Assembly: GCA_964390365.1 (NCBI GenBank)
Contig: CAYMHW010000014.1
Span: 1-34,078 of the forward strand
Length of the DNA stretch: 34,078 nt
Reading direction: 5' to 3'
Origin: JALQTD01 sp964390365
GTDB taxonomy: Bacteria; Bacteroidota; Bacteroidia; Flavobacteriales_D; Sanyastnellaceae
Part shown: in pieces, positions 9,721-17,395 of the stretch
Position numbering within the stretch: position 1 is the first letter of the stretch
How the letters are laid out: each line of letters opens with the position of its first letter
Notes under the pieces: generated by a model
Database searches by the model: none
The model's input: only the letters and a program-made list of their open reading frames with translations
Told to the model about the DNA's origin: nothing
Program-made: the position numbers and the translations under genes

Positions 9721-9747
9721 GAAAGGCGGCTGGTTCGGCCGCCTTTC
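9721..9747 (-). terminator. Terminator hairpin after the anti-sigma-like gene
   Basis: A perfect 10-bp stem (9721-9730 with 9738-9747, GAAAGGCGGC/GCCGCCTTTC) closes a 7-nt loop, 28 bases past the stop codon of the minus-strand gene. On that strand the stem runs into CTTTC followed by TCTTTC, a moderate pyrimidine tail, so termination may be partial and allow some read-through into the cargo genes. Confidence 0.7.
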
Positions 9748-9774
9748 AGGTTCAAGTTGAACAGGTTAAGCTCC

Positions 9775-11082
9775 TCACTCAACCCGCACTTCATCCGAGT
9801 ACAACATGGGATTGCCGGCTCGGTCGTTCATGGAAAGTGTCCAGTGGTAACGGCCACGGGGTGCGACCTCTCCGCTTTGGAGGCGACCGTCCCAAGGAGC
9901 CAGGGCGTTGTGGGTTTGGAACACCTCGCGCTCAGCTGAATCGAACACCCGCAGCACCCAAGCTCCCTCTGCCTCCTTCGCCGCACGAGGCAAGAAGGTG
10001 TCATATCGTCCGTCCCCATCGGGCGAAAAGGACGAAGGCGCGCCCGCTCCAATGCGATCTCCCAAGCGAAGGGTCGCCACCTCGTGGTCTTGGCATCCGT
10101 AAGCGTTGCTTGCGATGAGGTGGACGGGATACTCACCCGGCACCTTCAATTGCGCTTGACTTTGGTTCAGCTTTTCTTCGCCAATGAGCCACGTGGAGCT
10201 GCTCGTGCGCTCGGTTTGGTTCTCCAAATGAACCAGCACTTCCTTGCCGTTCAGCGCCTTGGGCAATTTCCAGTTCAGCTTCGCCTCGGGGCGCGGACGA
10301 ACGACGATCATGTTCTCTACGGTTCGCGTTCGGATTTGGCCATCGTTGTGGCTGCGCACGGAAATGGTGATGTCATAGGTGCCGGGGCGATCGAACACGT
10401 GAGAAGGCTCGGCTTCGCTGCTGAACGCACCATCGCCGAAATTCCACAGGAACGAACCCTCCGTCCACTCCCCATCCAACTTGAACGACACCTCCGTGCC
10501 TTCACACGCTTCTTGAACGGAGCTCTCGAAGCCGATGGCCCGCTCATCGGAAGCGGGGGTGGCGGGCTCTGCTAGGCTCGTTGCGGATTCTGCCGTGGCC
10601 GAAGGTTTCGCGGCGCTTCTGGCGGAAGGACTTTCGGTCAGTTCGCCTGCAGACTCCGTTCGTGCAGCAATCGCCGTCGGTTTGCTGGAGGAAGCAGACG
10701 ATGCTGCAGCAGTGGCCTCTGGATTGGAAATCACGACCGAGCTCGTCGTGCGTGCGGCGGCCTCTTCTGCGGCAACAACCGCTCCCATTCCTTGGCCTGC
10801 TTGGCCATCGAACTTCACCCAAGCCGCAGGCTCGAGCGCGGGCTCAACCTGCACTTCCGGCTCGTCCCGCAAAAACAACCACCCCATCAAGCCCAAGGCA
10901 ATTGCGCTCGACGCTGCAGCAACCCGACGGGCCGCTTGGTAGCGACGAGACAACTCGGAGCGCCCACCATCCGCTTGGCGGTCCAACTGCTTCTGCAACG
11001 ATGCGAAATCAGGAGTCACCTCCGGCTCAAATTGAGCGAAGGCCTCCTTCAACTGCTCATCAAATCGATTCATCTCAGGCAT
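9775..11082 (-). CDS. Membrane-anchored anti-sigma-like protein with PKD repeats and a T9SS type B-like C-terminal domain
   Basis: A 435-residue protein encoded 12 bp after an ECF sigma gene. Residues 1-50 are hydrophilic and of the FDxxLKEAFAxFEPEV type often found at the start of Bacteroidota anti-sigma-like proteins. One transmembrane segment (about 53-71) follows. A long Ala/Ser/Thr/Glu-rich linker (about 100-180) leads to a PKD domain (185-262, WNFGDG), a second PKD-like segment (268-340) and a C-terminal domain (345-435) whose opening PSSFSPDGDG aligns with the IPTSFTPNNDG of the giant cargo proteins. There is no cleavable signal peptide, so the tail should sit in the periplasm with the N-terminus inside. 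Inference: the cytoplasmic part binds the sigma factor and the periplasmic part senses an envelope or secretion state. I see no zinc-binding (ZAS) motif, so anti-sigma activity rests on position and layout. Confidence 0.8.
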   Translation of the reverse strand: MPEMNRFDEQLKEAFAQFEPEVTPDFASLQKQLDRQADGGRSELSRRYQAARRVAAASSAIALGLMGWLFLRDEPEVQVEPALEPAAWVKFDGQAGQGMGAVVAAEEAAARTTSSVVISNPEATAAASSASSSKPTAIAARTESAGELTESPSARSAAKPSATAESATSLAEPATPASDERAIGFESSVQEACEGTEVSFKLDGEWTEGSFLWNFGDGAFSSEAEPSHVFDRPGTYDITISVRSHNDGQIRTRTVENMIVVRPRPEAKLNWKLPKALNGKEVLVHLENQTERTSSSTWLIGEEKLNQSQAQLKVPGEYPVHLIASNAYGCQDHEVATLRLGDRIGAGAPSSFSPDGDGRYDTFLPRAAKEAEGAWVLRVFDSAEREVFQTHNALAPWDGRLQSGEVAPRGRYHWTLSMNDRAGNPMLYSDEVRVE

Positions 11083-11094
11083 ACCGAGGTGAGT

Positions 11095-11691
11095 TTATTT
11101 AACCGGCTCTTCCCGGAGGGAGAGCAAGTGGTTTCGAATGTTCCGCCTGGCTTTCGCCAGGTTTGACTTGGACGTCCCGACGGAAATCCCCAATTCTTCG
11201 GCGATCTCTTGGTGGCCCAAGTTTTCAAATACATACAGGTTGAACACCGCTCGATAGACCGGAGTCAAGTGCTCCATCGCTCGGAGGACATCTTGCACGG
11301 TGAACCCCACTTCCTCGTCGAGTTCATCGGGCATGGGCCCATCGCTTTCGAGCCCTTCCATGGTCGCCTCGTCCCCCGAATCCCAGCCCGCTGCGCGCTT
11401 GCGGCGGATGAAGTCGATGGCGGTGTTGACCATGATGCGGCGAATCCAACCTTCAAAAGAACCTTTCGAGGTGTACCCTTCGATGTTCGAAAACACCTTC
11501 AGGAACCCCTCTTGCAACACATCCTGGACCGAATCGTGGTCCGAGATGTAGCGCAAGCACACCCCAAACATCAGGCGGTAATACCGCTCGAACACTTGTT
11601 GTTGCGCCCGCCGTTCCCCCCGCTTGCACCCATCGATGATGGGTCGGAGTTCTGCGTCGGACACATGCTGCGCTGAGTTCGAGACGTTCAT
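11095..11691 (-). CDS. ECF-type RNA polymerase sigma factor (sigma-70 family)
   Basis: A 198-residue extracytoplasmic-function sigma factor that would redirect RNA polymerase to an alternative regulon. Region 2 spans about 32-100, with the core-binding/-10 recognition segment DVLQEGFLKVF and GWIRRIMVNTAIDFIRR. Region 4 spans about 135-190 and holds the helix-turn-helix HQEIAEELGISVGTSKSNLAKARR. There is no region 1.1 or 3. I chose the ATG at 11691 (MNVSNSAQ). The open frame runs about 100 codons further upstream but that extension has no sigma similarity and would run into mnmA. The gene is followed 12 bp later by the anti-sigma-like gene, the usual arrangement. The sequence type resembles the Bacteroidota sigma group that includes SigP, the T9SS regulator of Porphyromonas; whether it is an orthologue cannot be decided here. 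Confidence 0.93.
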   Translation of the reverse strand: MNVSNSAQHVSDAELRPIIDGCKRGERRAQQQVFERYYRLMFGVCLRYISDHDSVQDVLQEGFLKVFSNIEGYTSKGSFEGWIRRIMVNTAIDFIRRKRAAGWDSGDEATMEGLESDGPMPDELDEEVGFTVQDVLRAMEHLTPVYRAVFNLYVFENLGHQEIAEELGISVGTSKSNLAKARRNIRNHLLSLREEPVK

Positions 11692-11791
11692 GTTGTGAAA
11701 GGGTTGCCTCAAAAGATGCAACAAGGTGAAAACCAAACCTTCCGCGAATATAAGGCAATTCGAGGTGACCTGAGTGTCCGGCGGAAGAACG

Positions 11792-11799
11792 TACCTTTG
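11792..11799 (+). promoter_or_regulatory. Bacteroidota -7 promoter element (TACCTTTG) of mnmA
   Basis: A perfect TAnnTTTG match lies only 4 nt (CCCC) before the mnmA ATG. With transcription starting 4-7 nt after the box, as calibrated on the SRP RNA gene in this window, the mRNA would begin at or beside the start codon. This supports the ATG at 11804 over a longer upstream reading. Confidence 0.7.
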
Positions 11800-11803
11800 C
11801 CCC

Positions 11804-12961
11804 ATGCGCATTGTGGTCGGATTGTCAGGCGGCGTGGACTCCAGCGTTGCCGCCCATTTGTTGGTCGAAGAAGGCCACGAAGTCATCGGGTTGTTCATGC
11901 GAAATTGGCACGACGCGAGCGTCATCATCGACGAGGCTTGCCCGTGGGTGGACGACAGCCAGGACGCCATGTTGGTGGCGGAGCATTTGGGCATTCCGTT
12001 TCAGGTGTTGGACATGAGCGCTCAGTACAAGGAGCGCATTGTCAATTACATGTTCGATGAGTATGCGGCAGGGCGCACGCCAAATCCCGATGTGCTCTGC
12101 AACCGCGAAATCAAGTTCGACCTGTTCTTGCAGGCTGCGCGCGACCTCGGGGCGGAGGCCGTCGCGACCGGGCATTACTGCCAGCGTGCGGTCGAGGACG
12201 GACCGGAAGGCCCGACCTACCGGCTGCTCGCGGGGCGTGATTCGAACAAGGACCAGAGTTACTTCCTGTGCCAGTTGACCCAAGCGCAGCTGGAGGCGGC
12301 GCGGTTTCCCATCGGGGGGATGTTGAAGCCGGAGGTGCGGGATTTGGCCCGCCAAATCGGGCTACCGACCGCGGAAAAAAAGGACAGCCAAGGCCTCTGC
12401 TTCATCGGCAAAGTGCGGCTTCCGGAATTCCTGCAGCAACAGCTCGAACCGAAAACGGGCGACATCGTCGAAATCCTCGCCGACCACCCGCGCTTCGCGG
12501 AGCACGTCGATCCGGCGGAGCCCATCCATTGGCAGCCGGAGGACGGCGCGGTGGTGGGCACGCACCCGGGCGCGCACTTCTTCACGGTGGGCCAGCGCCG
12601 GGGCATCAACGTGGGCGGGAAGCCGGAGCCGTTGTTCGTGCTGGAGAAGGACGTGGAGACGAACACCCTTTATGTAGGCCAAAGCGAGTCCCACCCCGGC
12701 CTCGAGCGCCACGCCCTTTACATCGACGCGTCGGAGATGCACTGGGTGCGTCCGGATTTGGCCCTCCAGCCTGGCGACAAACGGAACGACTGGCACCTGC
12801 GCATTCGGTACCGCCAACCGCTGCAAACCGGCAGCATCGAGCACCTCGGCGACCGCGTGCGCCTCACCTTCGACGCCCCCCAAACGGGCGTGGCCTCTGG
12901 CCAATTCGCCGCGTGGTATGCCGGTGACGAGCTCATCGGATCCGGTGTCATCGCGGGGTGA
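11804..12961 (+). CDS. mnmA: tRNA-specific 2-thiouridylase MnmA
   Basis: A 385-residue cytoplasmic enzyme that thiolates U34 of the tRNAs for Lys, Glu and Gln, using ATP and persulfide sulfur passed from a cysteine desulfurase. The PP-loop SGGVDSS lies at residues 8-14. The two catalytic cysteines are visible: C99 in PDVLCNREIKF and C199 in DSQGLCFIG. The tRNA-contacting DSNKDQSYFL segment (about 146-155) and the C-terminal beta-barrel domain (about 215-385) are present, and the length is normal. The ATG at 11804 places the PP-loop at its usual distance from the N-terminus and sits directly behind a -7 box. The open frame extends 10 codons upstream but those precede the promoter element. The gene is divergent from the sigma gene (112 bp between starts). 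Confidence 0.97.
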   Translation: MRIVVGLSGGVDSSVAAHLLVEEGHEVIGLFMRNWHDASVIIDEACPWVDDSQDAMLVAEHLGIPFQVLDMSAQYKERIVNYMFDEYAAGRTPNPDVLCNREIKFDLFLQAARDLGAEAVATGHYCQRAVEDGPEGPTYRLLAGRDSNKDQSYFLCQLTQAQLEAARFPIGGMLKPEVRDLARQIGLPTAEKKDSQGLCFIGKVRLPEFLQQQLEPKTGDIVEILADHPRFAEHVDPAEPIHWQPEDGAVVGTHPGAHFFTVGQRRGINVGGKPEPLFVLEKDVETNTLYVGQSESHPGLERHALYIDASEMHWVRPDLALQPGDKRNDWHLRIRYRQPLQTGSIEHLGDRVRLTFDAPQTGVASGQFAAWYAGDELIGSGVIAG

Positions 12962-13014
12962 TGCAACCTTTTTTTGCTCGGATTGTTCCTTCTTTGTACC
13001 AACATCCAAACGCC

Positions 13015-15726
13015 ATGCGGCTGATTCCATCCGGTTTGTTCGCGGCGCTGATGCTCTCAGCGTCCACCCTGTTTGCTCAGGATTGTGATGCCCCCGCCAT
13101 CATTGCTTTCGAAAGCAGTTTGTGGGGCTCAGAAGTCAGTTGGTCCCTTGTAGACGAAACGGGCGCCCTCGTGGCCTCGGGATCCGGCTACTCCAACTAC
13201 CAATCCACCACCCAGGAAGTTTGCCTCGGGGAAGGATGCCACGTCTTGGAAATGGTCGACAGCTTCGGAGACGGTTGGAATGGTGCGCATTGGACCTTGA
13301 TTGATTTCGATGGCCAAGTTTACGGGCCGTACACCTTCACTTCGGGCTCTTACCAAGCGGTAGACGTTGCCGTGAATGGCGGTTGCGGAGGCGACGTCGC
13401 GGGTTGCACGGACCCGAACGCCCTGAATTACAACCCCAATGCGGTGGTGGATGACGGCACCTGTTACACCCTGGAGGACTGCTCCGGCTGCGAAAATGAA
13501 CTCGCAGACCCGGTATGCGCTTGGAATCCCACCACGGATGAGATCACGTGGTACCCCGGCCCCTGCTGGGCATTGTGCGATGGAGCCATCGTGTTGGATG
13601 GGTGGAACTGCGGCGGTGAAACGGGAGGATGCACCGATCCGTTGGCTGTGAATTTTGACCCCGGTGCAACGTACGACGACGGAAGCTGCATCAGCCCGTG
13701 TGAAGAAGGCGACTTCCCCGCAACCTTCTACCTCTGCACGTTCAGCAACGGCAATGAGGTCGCCCTTGAGATCGTCCACGAATCGGGCTCGGTGCTTTAC
13801 GACCAGGCAGGGTTCAACAGCGGAGCCATTGTTTACGAGGATTTCTGCCTCGAGCCGGGTTGCTACACCGCCACCTTGACCAACGCAGCGGGCAACTTGG
13901 GTTGGTACAACGGGTATTTCTCCATCACCGGCTCCAACGTCGACGTCTACAACATCACGCTTTCAGATGATGCCTCTTCGGCCACGTTCTTGTTTTCGGT
14001 GGATGGCGCTTGCGAGAGCGTACCCGGGTGCACGGACCCCGAAGCGGGCAACTTCGACCCCGAAGCCAACTGGAACGACGGAAGCTGCCTTCCCAGCTGC
14101 GATTGCGAGGACGAAGACTACAATCCGGTGTGCGTTTGGGATTGGACGAACGGGGGCTACGTCACTTTGAACAACCTGTGTGAGGCGGAGTGCCTCGGTT
14201 GGTCCATCGCGTGGACCGGAGATTGCAACGAACAGCCGGTGATTGGCTGCACGGACCCGGAAGCGTTGAATTACAATCCCGCGGCCACGATGAACCAGTC
14301 GTGCGTGTACGCTCCTGAGTGCACGGCGGACGAACTGCTCGTGACGATCGAATTGATCGCGGCAGACCCCGTTGCGGCCTATCCGCCGTACTTCTATGTC
14401 AGTGACCCGGTCGGGGGAAGCTTTCCCAATGTGGTGTCTTACACCTTGGACGGGGCAACCTTGGGAATGGGCTGCCTTGCGCCTGGCTGCTACAACTTCT
14501 TCATGTACGAAACGTGGTCCGGTTCTGGGGCCACCGCCACCGCGATTGCAGCAGGTGACACCACGGTATTCACCTTGGACGAGGGAACGTACAGCGCCAC
14601 TTTTGGATGGGGCGTTGGAACCGATGAGCCGTGCGTTTACGAAATCGGGGGCTGCACCGACCCGGAAGCCCTGAATTACAATCCGACAGCAACGTTCGAC
14701 AACGGCTCGTGCAACTACCCCTTGCTTTGCGACGAGGGAATCGTGAGCACCTTGTACGTCTGCACATTCTCGAATGGTGAAGCCGTGGGATTGAACATCA
14801 CGGCGGAAGACGGCACCGTCTTGTTTGACCAGCAAGGATTCGGGGACATGGCCATCGTCTACGTGGACGTTTGTTTGGACCCGGAAATGTGCTACACCGT
14901 CACCATGACGAACCTCGATGGTGGATACGGTTGGTACGGAGGTTACTGGTGGCTGGACGCACAGGGCATCCAAATCGGGGGCGGCGAACTCCCCTACTAC
15001 GCCACGGAAGCCACGGACAGCCTCGGTTGGTTTGGTGCGTGCGAGGACGGAACTTCCGGATGCACCGATCCCGCTGCGAGCAACTACAATCCGGAAGCGA
15101 CCATCGACGACGGATCCTGCATCTACCCCAGCCCATGTCCCGTCGGTCAGCAAGTGGACTTCATGGTCCTCGCCCTCACCGACGCTTGGTTCGAAATCAC
15201 GAACGCGGCCGGTGAAGCGATGGCAGAAGGGGTCATTCAAGGTGGGGCTTGGACGGGTTCAGCCTGCTTCATCGATGGCTGTTACGACTTCCATTTGGAA
15301 TCCTACGGAGGCGCTTCATTGGGGGGGTCGTTCGCTTCGATGACCTTGGAGGACGGCACGATGCTGTCGATGGTGGCGGACGATTCAAGCATCATGGAGG
15401 AAGCGTTTGGCCTCGGAACGGAGTGCGGTGATTCGGTGTTTGACGGCTTTGGCGGCTCGCCTTGGGAGTTTGATGAAACCATCGCATTCACGCCCTACCC
15501 CAACCCCACCGAAAACGTCATCAACGTCAGCGGCAACGGCTGGGACCAACACTTCCCGGTCGATGTGACGGTGCGCGATTTGACGGGCAAAGTGGTCCAC
15601 CGCGTGCGGATTGCTGAAGGGGTGCAGCCCCGGTTGAGCACGCGCGAATGGCCCGCAGGAATGTACCTGCTGCAGTTGAGCCAAGGCGAACGTTCGGGCC
15701 AAGCCCCGTTCATGATTGTGCGCTGA
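13015..15726 (+). CDS. Secreted T9SS type A protein with six GCTDP/DDGSC repeats and Kazal-like segments
   Basis: A 903-residue exported protein. The signal peptide (1-22, ending TLFA|Q) fixes the start at 13015 rather than at upstream in-frame codons. An N-terminal beta domain carries the DSFGDGWNG motif. Six copies of a 20-21 residue Cys-bounded repeat (GCTDP...DDGSC) punctuate the rest. Between them are two related domains starting LCTFSNG and LYVCTFSNG (about 240-330 and 575-675), and two Cys-rich segments with spacing like Kazal inhibitors (CAWNP..; NPVCVWDW..NNLCEAECLGW). The C-terminus (about 825-903, YPNPTENVINV ... GMYLLQLSQG ... FMIVR) is a type A T9SS sorting domain, so the protein should end up on the surface or outside. 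DDGSC/DPEA loops rich in Asp suggest calcium binding, an inference. No enzymatic domain is recognisable. Confidence 0.92.
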   Translation: MRLIPSGLFAALMLSASTLFAQDCDAPAIIAFESSLWGSEVSWSLVDETGALVASGSGYSNYQSTTQEVCLGEGCHVLEMVDSFGDGWNGAHWTLIDFDGQVYGPYTFTSGSYQAVDVAVNGGCGGDVAGCTDPNALNYNPNAVVDDGTCYTLEDCSGCENELADPVCAWNPTTDEITWYPGPCWALCDGAIVLDGWNCGGETGGCTDPLAVNFDPGATYDDGSCISPCEEGDFPATFYLCTFSNGNEVALEIVHESGSVLYDQAGFNSGAIVYEDFCLEPGCYTATLTNAAGNLGWYNGYFSITGSNVDVYNITLSDDASSATFLFSVDGACESVPGCTDPEAGNFDPEANWNDGSCLPSCDCEDEDYNPVCVWDWTNGGYVTLNNLCEAECLGWSIAWTGDCNEQPVIGCTDPEALNYNPAATMNQSCVYAPECTADELLVTIELIAADPVAAYPPYFYVSDPVGGSFPNVVSYTLDGATLGMGCLAPGCYNFFMYETWSGSGATATAIAAGDTTVFTLDEGTYSATFGWGVGTDEPCVYEIGGCTDPEALNYNPTATFDNGSCNYPLLCDEGIVSTLYVCTFSNGEAVGLNITAEDGTVLFDQQGFGDMAIVYVDVCLDPEMCYTVTMTNLDGGYGWYGGYWWLDAQGIQIGGGELPYYATEATDSLGWFGACEDGTSGCTDPAASNYNPEATIDDGSCIYPSPCPVGQQVDFMVLALTDAWFEITNAAGEAMAEGVIQGGAWTGSACFIDGCYDFHLESYGGASLGGSFASMTLEDGTMLSMVADDSSIMEEAFGLGTECGDSVFDGFGGSPWEFDETIAFTPYPNPTENVINVSGNGWDQHFPVDVTVRDLTGKVVHRVRIAEGVQPRLSTREWPAGMYLLQLSQGERSGQAPFMIVR
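13402..15120 (+). repeat. Six dispersed copies of a GCTDP...DDGSC coding repeat
   Basis: Copies lie at 13402-13464, 13627-13689, 14026-14088, 14245-14304, 14650-14712 and 15058-15120, each 60-63 bp. All start with a Gly-Cys-Thr-Asp-Pro block and end with a Ser/Thr-Cys, so each holds one cysteine pair. The middle varies around ALNYNPxA. The fourth copy is one codon shorter and has MNQSC instead of DDGSC. Spacing between copies varies from about 160 to 400 bp because different domains are inserted, so they act as linkers between modules rather than forming a tandem array. Confidence 0.9.
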
Positions 15727-15740
15727 CCAGCTTGACAACG

Positions 15741-15788
15741 ACCTCAATGCAAAAGCCCGGCTCTGAAGCCGGGCTTTTGCATTGAGGA
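15741..15788. terminator. Bidirectional rho-independent terminator
   Basis: A perfect palindrome (19 bp, 15742-15760 with 15769-15787, extendable by one pair) with a GCCCGG core encloses a 6-8 nt loop. It carries AAAA and TTTT stretches symmetrically. It lies between the converging ends of the repeat-rich T9SS gene (15726) and the glycosyltransferase gene (15797) and can serve both. Confidence 0.88.
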
Positions 15789-15796
15789 AAATGGGA

Positions 15797-16792
15797 TTAC
15801 TCGGACCCGATGCGCTTGGAAACGAGGTAGTTTGAGCGGTTGGGATCGTTGCGAGAGATCATCTCGGCAAGGAAACCCGCGAGGAAGAACTGGGCGCCGA
15901 GGATCATGCCGGCGAGGGCGATGTAGAACGCGGAGATTTCGGTGATGTTTTTGGCCTGAACCTCCACCCCGGTCCACGTCTCCTGCAGCAAGTAGTACAA
16001 CTTCGTGCCCGCAATCAGCGTCAAGCCGATGGCGCTGACGAGGAACATCAACGAGCCGAGCGCGCCAAACAAGTGCATCGGCTTGCGGCTGAAACGCGAC
16101 ATGAAGCCGATGGTCATCAAATCGAGGAAGCCGTTCACGAAGCGCTCCATGCCGAATTTCGAGGAGCCGTATTTGCGGGCCTGGTGCTGCACCACGCGTT
16201 CGCCGATTCGGTTGAATCCCGCGTTTTTCGCGAGGATGGGGATGTACCGGTGCATTTCGCCTTGCACCTCAATGGCCTTGATGACCTCGCTGCGGTAGGC
16301 CTTCAAGCCGCAGTTGAAATCGTGGAGTTCGATGCCGCTGACCTTGCGCGTGGCCCAGTTGTACAGCTTCGTGGGGATTGTTTTGCTGAGCGGGTCGTGG
16401 CGTTTCTTTTTCCATCCACTGACCAAATCCAACCCGCCCTCCAACACCTGTTGCTCCAACGGCAAAATCTCGTCCGGGCTGTCCTGCAAATCCGCGTCCA
16501 TCGTGATGACCACGCGGCCACGCGCCGCTTGAAAGCCCATGTGCAGCCCGGCGCTCTTCCCGTAGTTGCGGGCGAATCGCATTCCGACCACTCGATGCGG
16601 ATCTGCCGCGTGCAGCTGTTCGATGACCGACCACGAGCCGTCGCGGCTCCCATCGTCCACGAAGATGACCTCGTAAGAACGACCGGTCAGCACGCGATCG
16701 ATCCATGCCTTCAATTCGGGCAGGCTCTCCTCTTCGTTGAAGAGCGGAACGACGATGCTCAAGTCCAGCTGGGGGTCGGTTGCATGCAGCAT
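15797..16792 (-). CDS. Glycosyltransferase family 2 (polyprenyl-phosphate sugar transferase type)
   Basis: A 331-residue membrane-attached glycosyltransferase of the DPM1/ArnC/GtrB type, which moves a sugar from a nucleotide donor onto a polyprenyl phosphate carrier at the inner membrane. The GT-A domain (about 10-235) shows VPLFNEE, VDDGS (45-49), the metal-binding DADLQD (99-104) and the HDFNCGLKAYR acceptor-side motif (157-167). Two transmembrane helices follow (about 240-262 and 286-310). Length and architecture are typical. It lies 30 bp after the DUF4199 gene on the same strand, a pairing I recall as common in Flavobacteriia. A weak -7-like TAACTTTC (16818-16825) covers the end of that gene, so a secondary promoter is possible. 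The sugar and the final glycan are unknown. Confidence 0.92.
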   Translation of the reverse strand: MLHATDPQLDLSIVVPLFNEEESLPELKAWIDRVLTGRSYEVIFVDDGSRDGSWSVIEQLHAADPHRVVGMRFARNYGKSAGLHMGFQAARGRVVITMDADLQDSPDEILPLEQQVLEGGLDLVSGWKKKRHDPLSKTIPTKLYNWATRKVSGIELHDFNCGLKAYRSEVIKAIEVQGEMHRYIPILAKNAGFNRIGERVVQHQARKYGSSKFGMERFVNGFLDLMTIGFMSRFSRKPMHLFGALGSLMFLVSAIGLTLIAGTKLYYLLQETWTGVEVQAKNITEISAFYIALAGMILGAQFFLAGFLAEMISRNDPNRSNYLVSKRIGSE

Positions 16793-16822
16793 GGGAAGCC
16801 TTACGGATTTGGCCTGCGAAAG

Positions 16823-17350
16823 TTATGCTCCAAAGTCTTCCTTGCGCCGCATGACAAGCGCCATGACCACCGTGGGGATGGCATAAAACAGCATGGACCA
16901 AACCCCGCTCATCGCTTGACCCGCCGGCGACAACCCCTTTCGAATTTCCGGTTCCATCTCCTCAAAGATCTCGGAAATCCTCTCAGAACCGCCCATCAAA
17001 GCCGCCACTTCCTCAATGCGCTCCATCGAGATTTGAACCGCCACCCCGATCAAACCCGGGTCAATCACGTGGTACAACACGATGCTGAACCCAATGACGA
17101 TGAAGGTATTGACCGCAGCCACCACGTAAGCATGGCCCCACGCTCGGCCGAAGGAGAGCACGTTGCCCTCTTCTTGGCGAATGCCCTTCAACGCGAGGTA
17201 CATGCCCACAAAAATGAGCACCCAAGAACTCACCCCAAACCAAGGGTCGAACAACCATGAAGTGTTGACAATGTATGCGATGAGGGTCAGGGCCACTTGG
17301 ACTGCCCCCACGGCCGCGCCGTGCCGAACCGCTGCTGGATTGATTTTCAT
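16823..17350 (-). CDS. DUF4199 family membrane protein
   Basis: A 175-residue integral membrane protein with four predicted transmembrane segments (about 12-30, 35-52, 72-92 and 140-162) and a charged stretch (about 105-135) between the third and fourth. Sequence and layout fit DUF4199, a Bacteroidota family of unknown function usually next to a GT2 glycosyltransferase, as here. The ATG at 17350 is 4 nt behind a -7-like element on the same strand. No catalytic residues can be named. By context it may take part in the same lipid-linked sugar step as its neighbour, but that is only inference. Confidence 0.8.
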   Translation of the reverse strand: MKINPAAVRHGAAVGAVQVALTLIAYIVNTSWLFDPWFGVSSWVLIFVGMYLALKGIRQEEGNVLSFGRAWGHAYVVAAVNTFIVIGFSIVLYHVIDPGLIGVAVQISMERIEEVAALMGGSERISEIFEEMEPEIRKGLSPAGQAMSGVWSMLFYAIPTVVMALVMRRKEDFGA

Positions 17351-17354
17351 GCGG

Positions 17355-17362
17355 CGAATTTA
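17355..17362 (-). promoter_or_regulatory. -7-like element (TAAATTCG) of the DUF4199-GT2 operon
   Basis: On the minus strand TAAATTCG differs from TAnnTTTG at one position and ends 4 nt before the ATG at 17350, the same spacing as at mnmA and cobB. It implies a leaderless transcript. It stands back to back with the SRP RNA promoter at 17385-17392. Confidence 0.45.
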
Positions 17363-17384
17363 GGGTTTGTGAGAAAGAATGCGG

Positions 17385-17392
17385 TACCTTTG
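17385..17392 (+). promoter_or_regulatory. Bacteroidota -7 promoter element (TACCTTTG) of the SRP RNA gene
   Basis: A perfect TAnnTTTG match ends 3 nt before the 5' strand of the SRP RNA terminal helix. A TTTG at 17366-17369, 15 nt upstream, is a possible -33 element. Because the RNA's 5' end is fixed by base pairing, this site calibrates the distance from -7 box to transcription start in this genome at roughly 4-7 nt. Confidence 0.75.
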
Positions 17393-17395
17393 TGC

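Noticed and set aside
9717..9774. Possible small RNA between giant cargo 1 and the anti-sigma-like gene
   Set aside because: The structured element is explained by a simple terminator hairpin, and no further pairing or separate promoter directed into it could be seen.
11692..11994. N-terminal extension of the sigma factor frame
   Set aside because: The frame stays open but overlaps mnmA and its promoter, and the extra 100 residues have no sigma similarity. The ATG at 11691 gives a normal ECF length.
12973..12996. Promoter for the repeat-rich T9SS gene (TTTG at 12973 and CTTCTTTG at 12989-12996)
   Set aside because: The -7 candidate has two mismatches in the most conserved positions and the spacer is only 12 nt. 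The gene may be cotranscribed with mnmA 53 bp upstream.
13402..15120. CRISPR or other DNA-level repeat array
   Set aside because: The repeats are in frame, spaced irregularly and vary at synonymous and non-synonymous positions. They are protein repeats.
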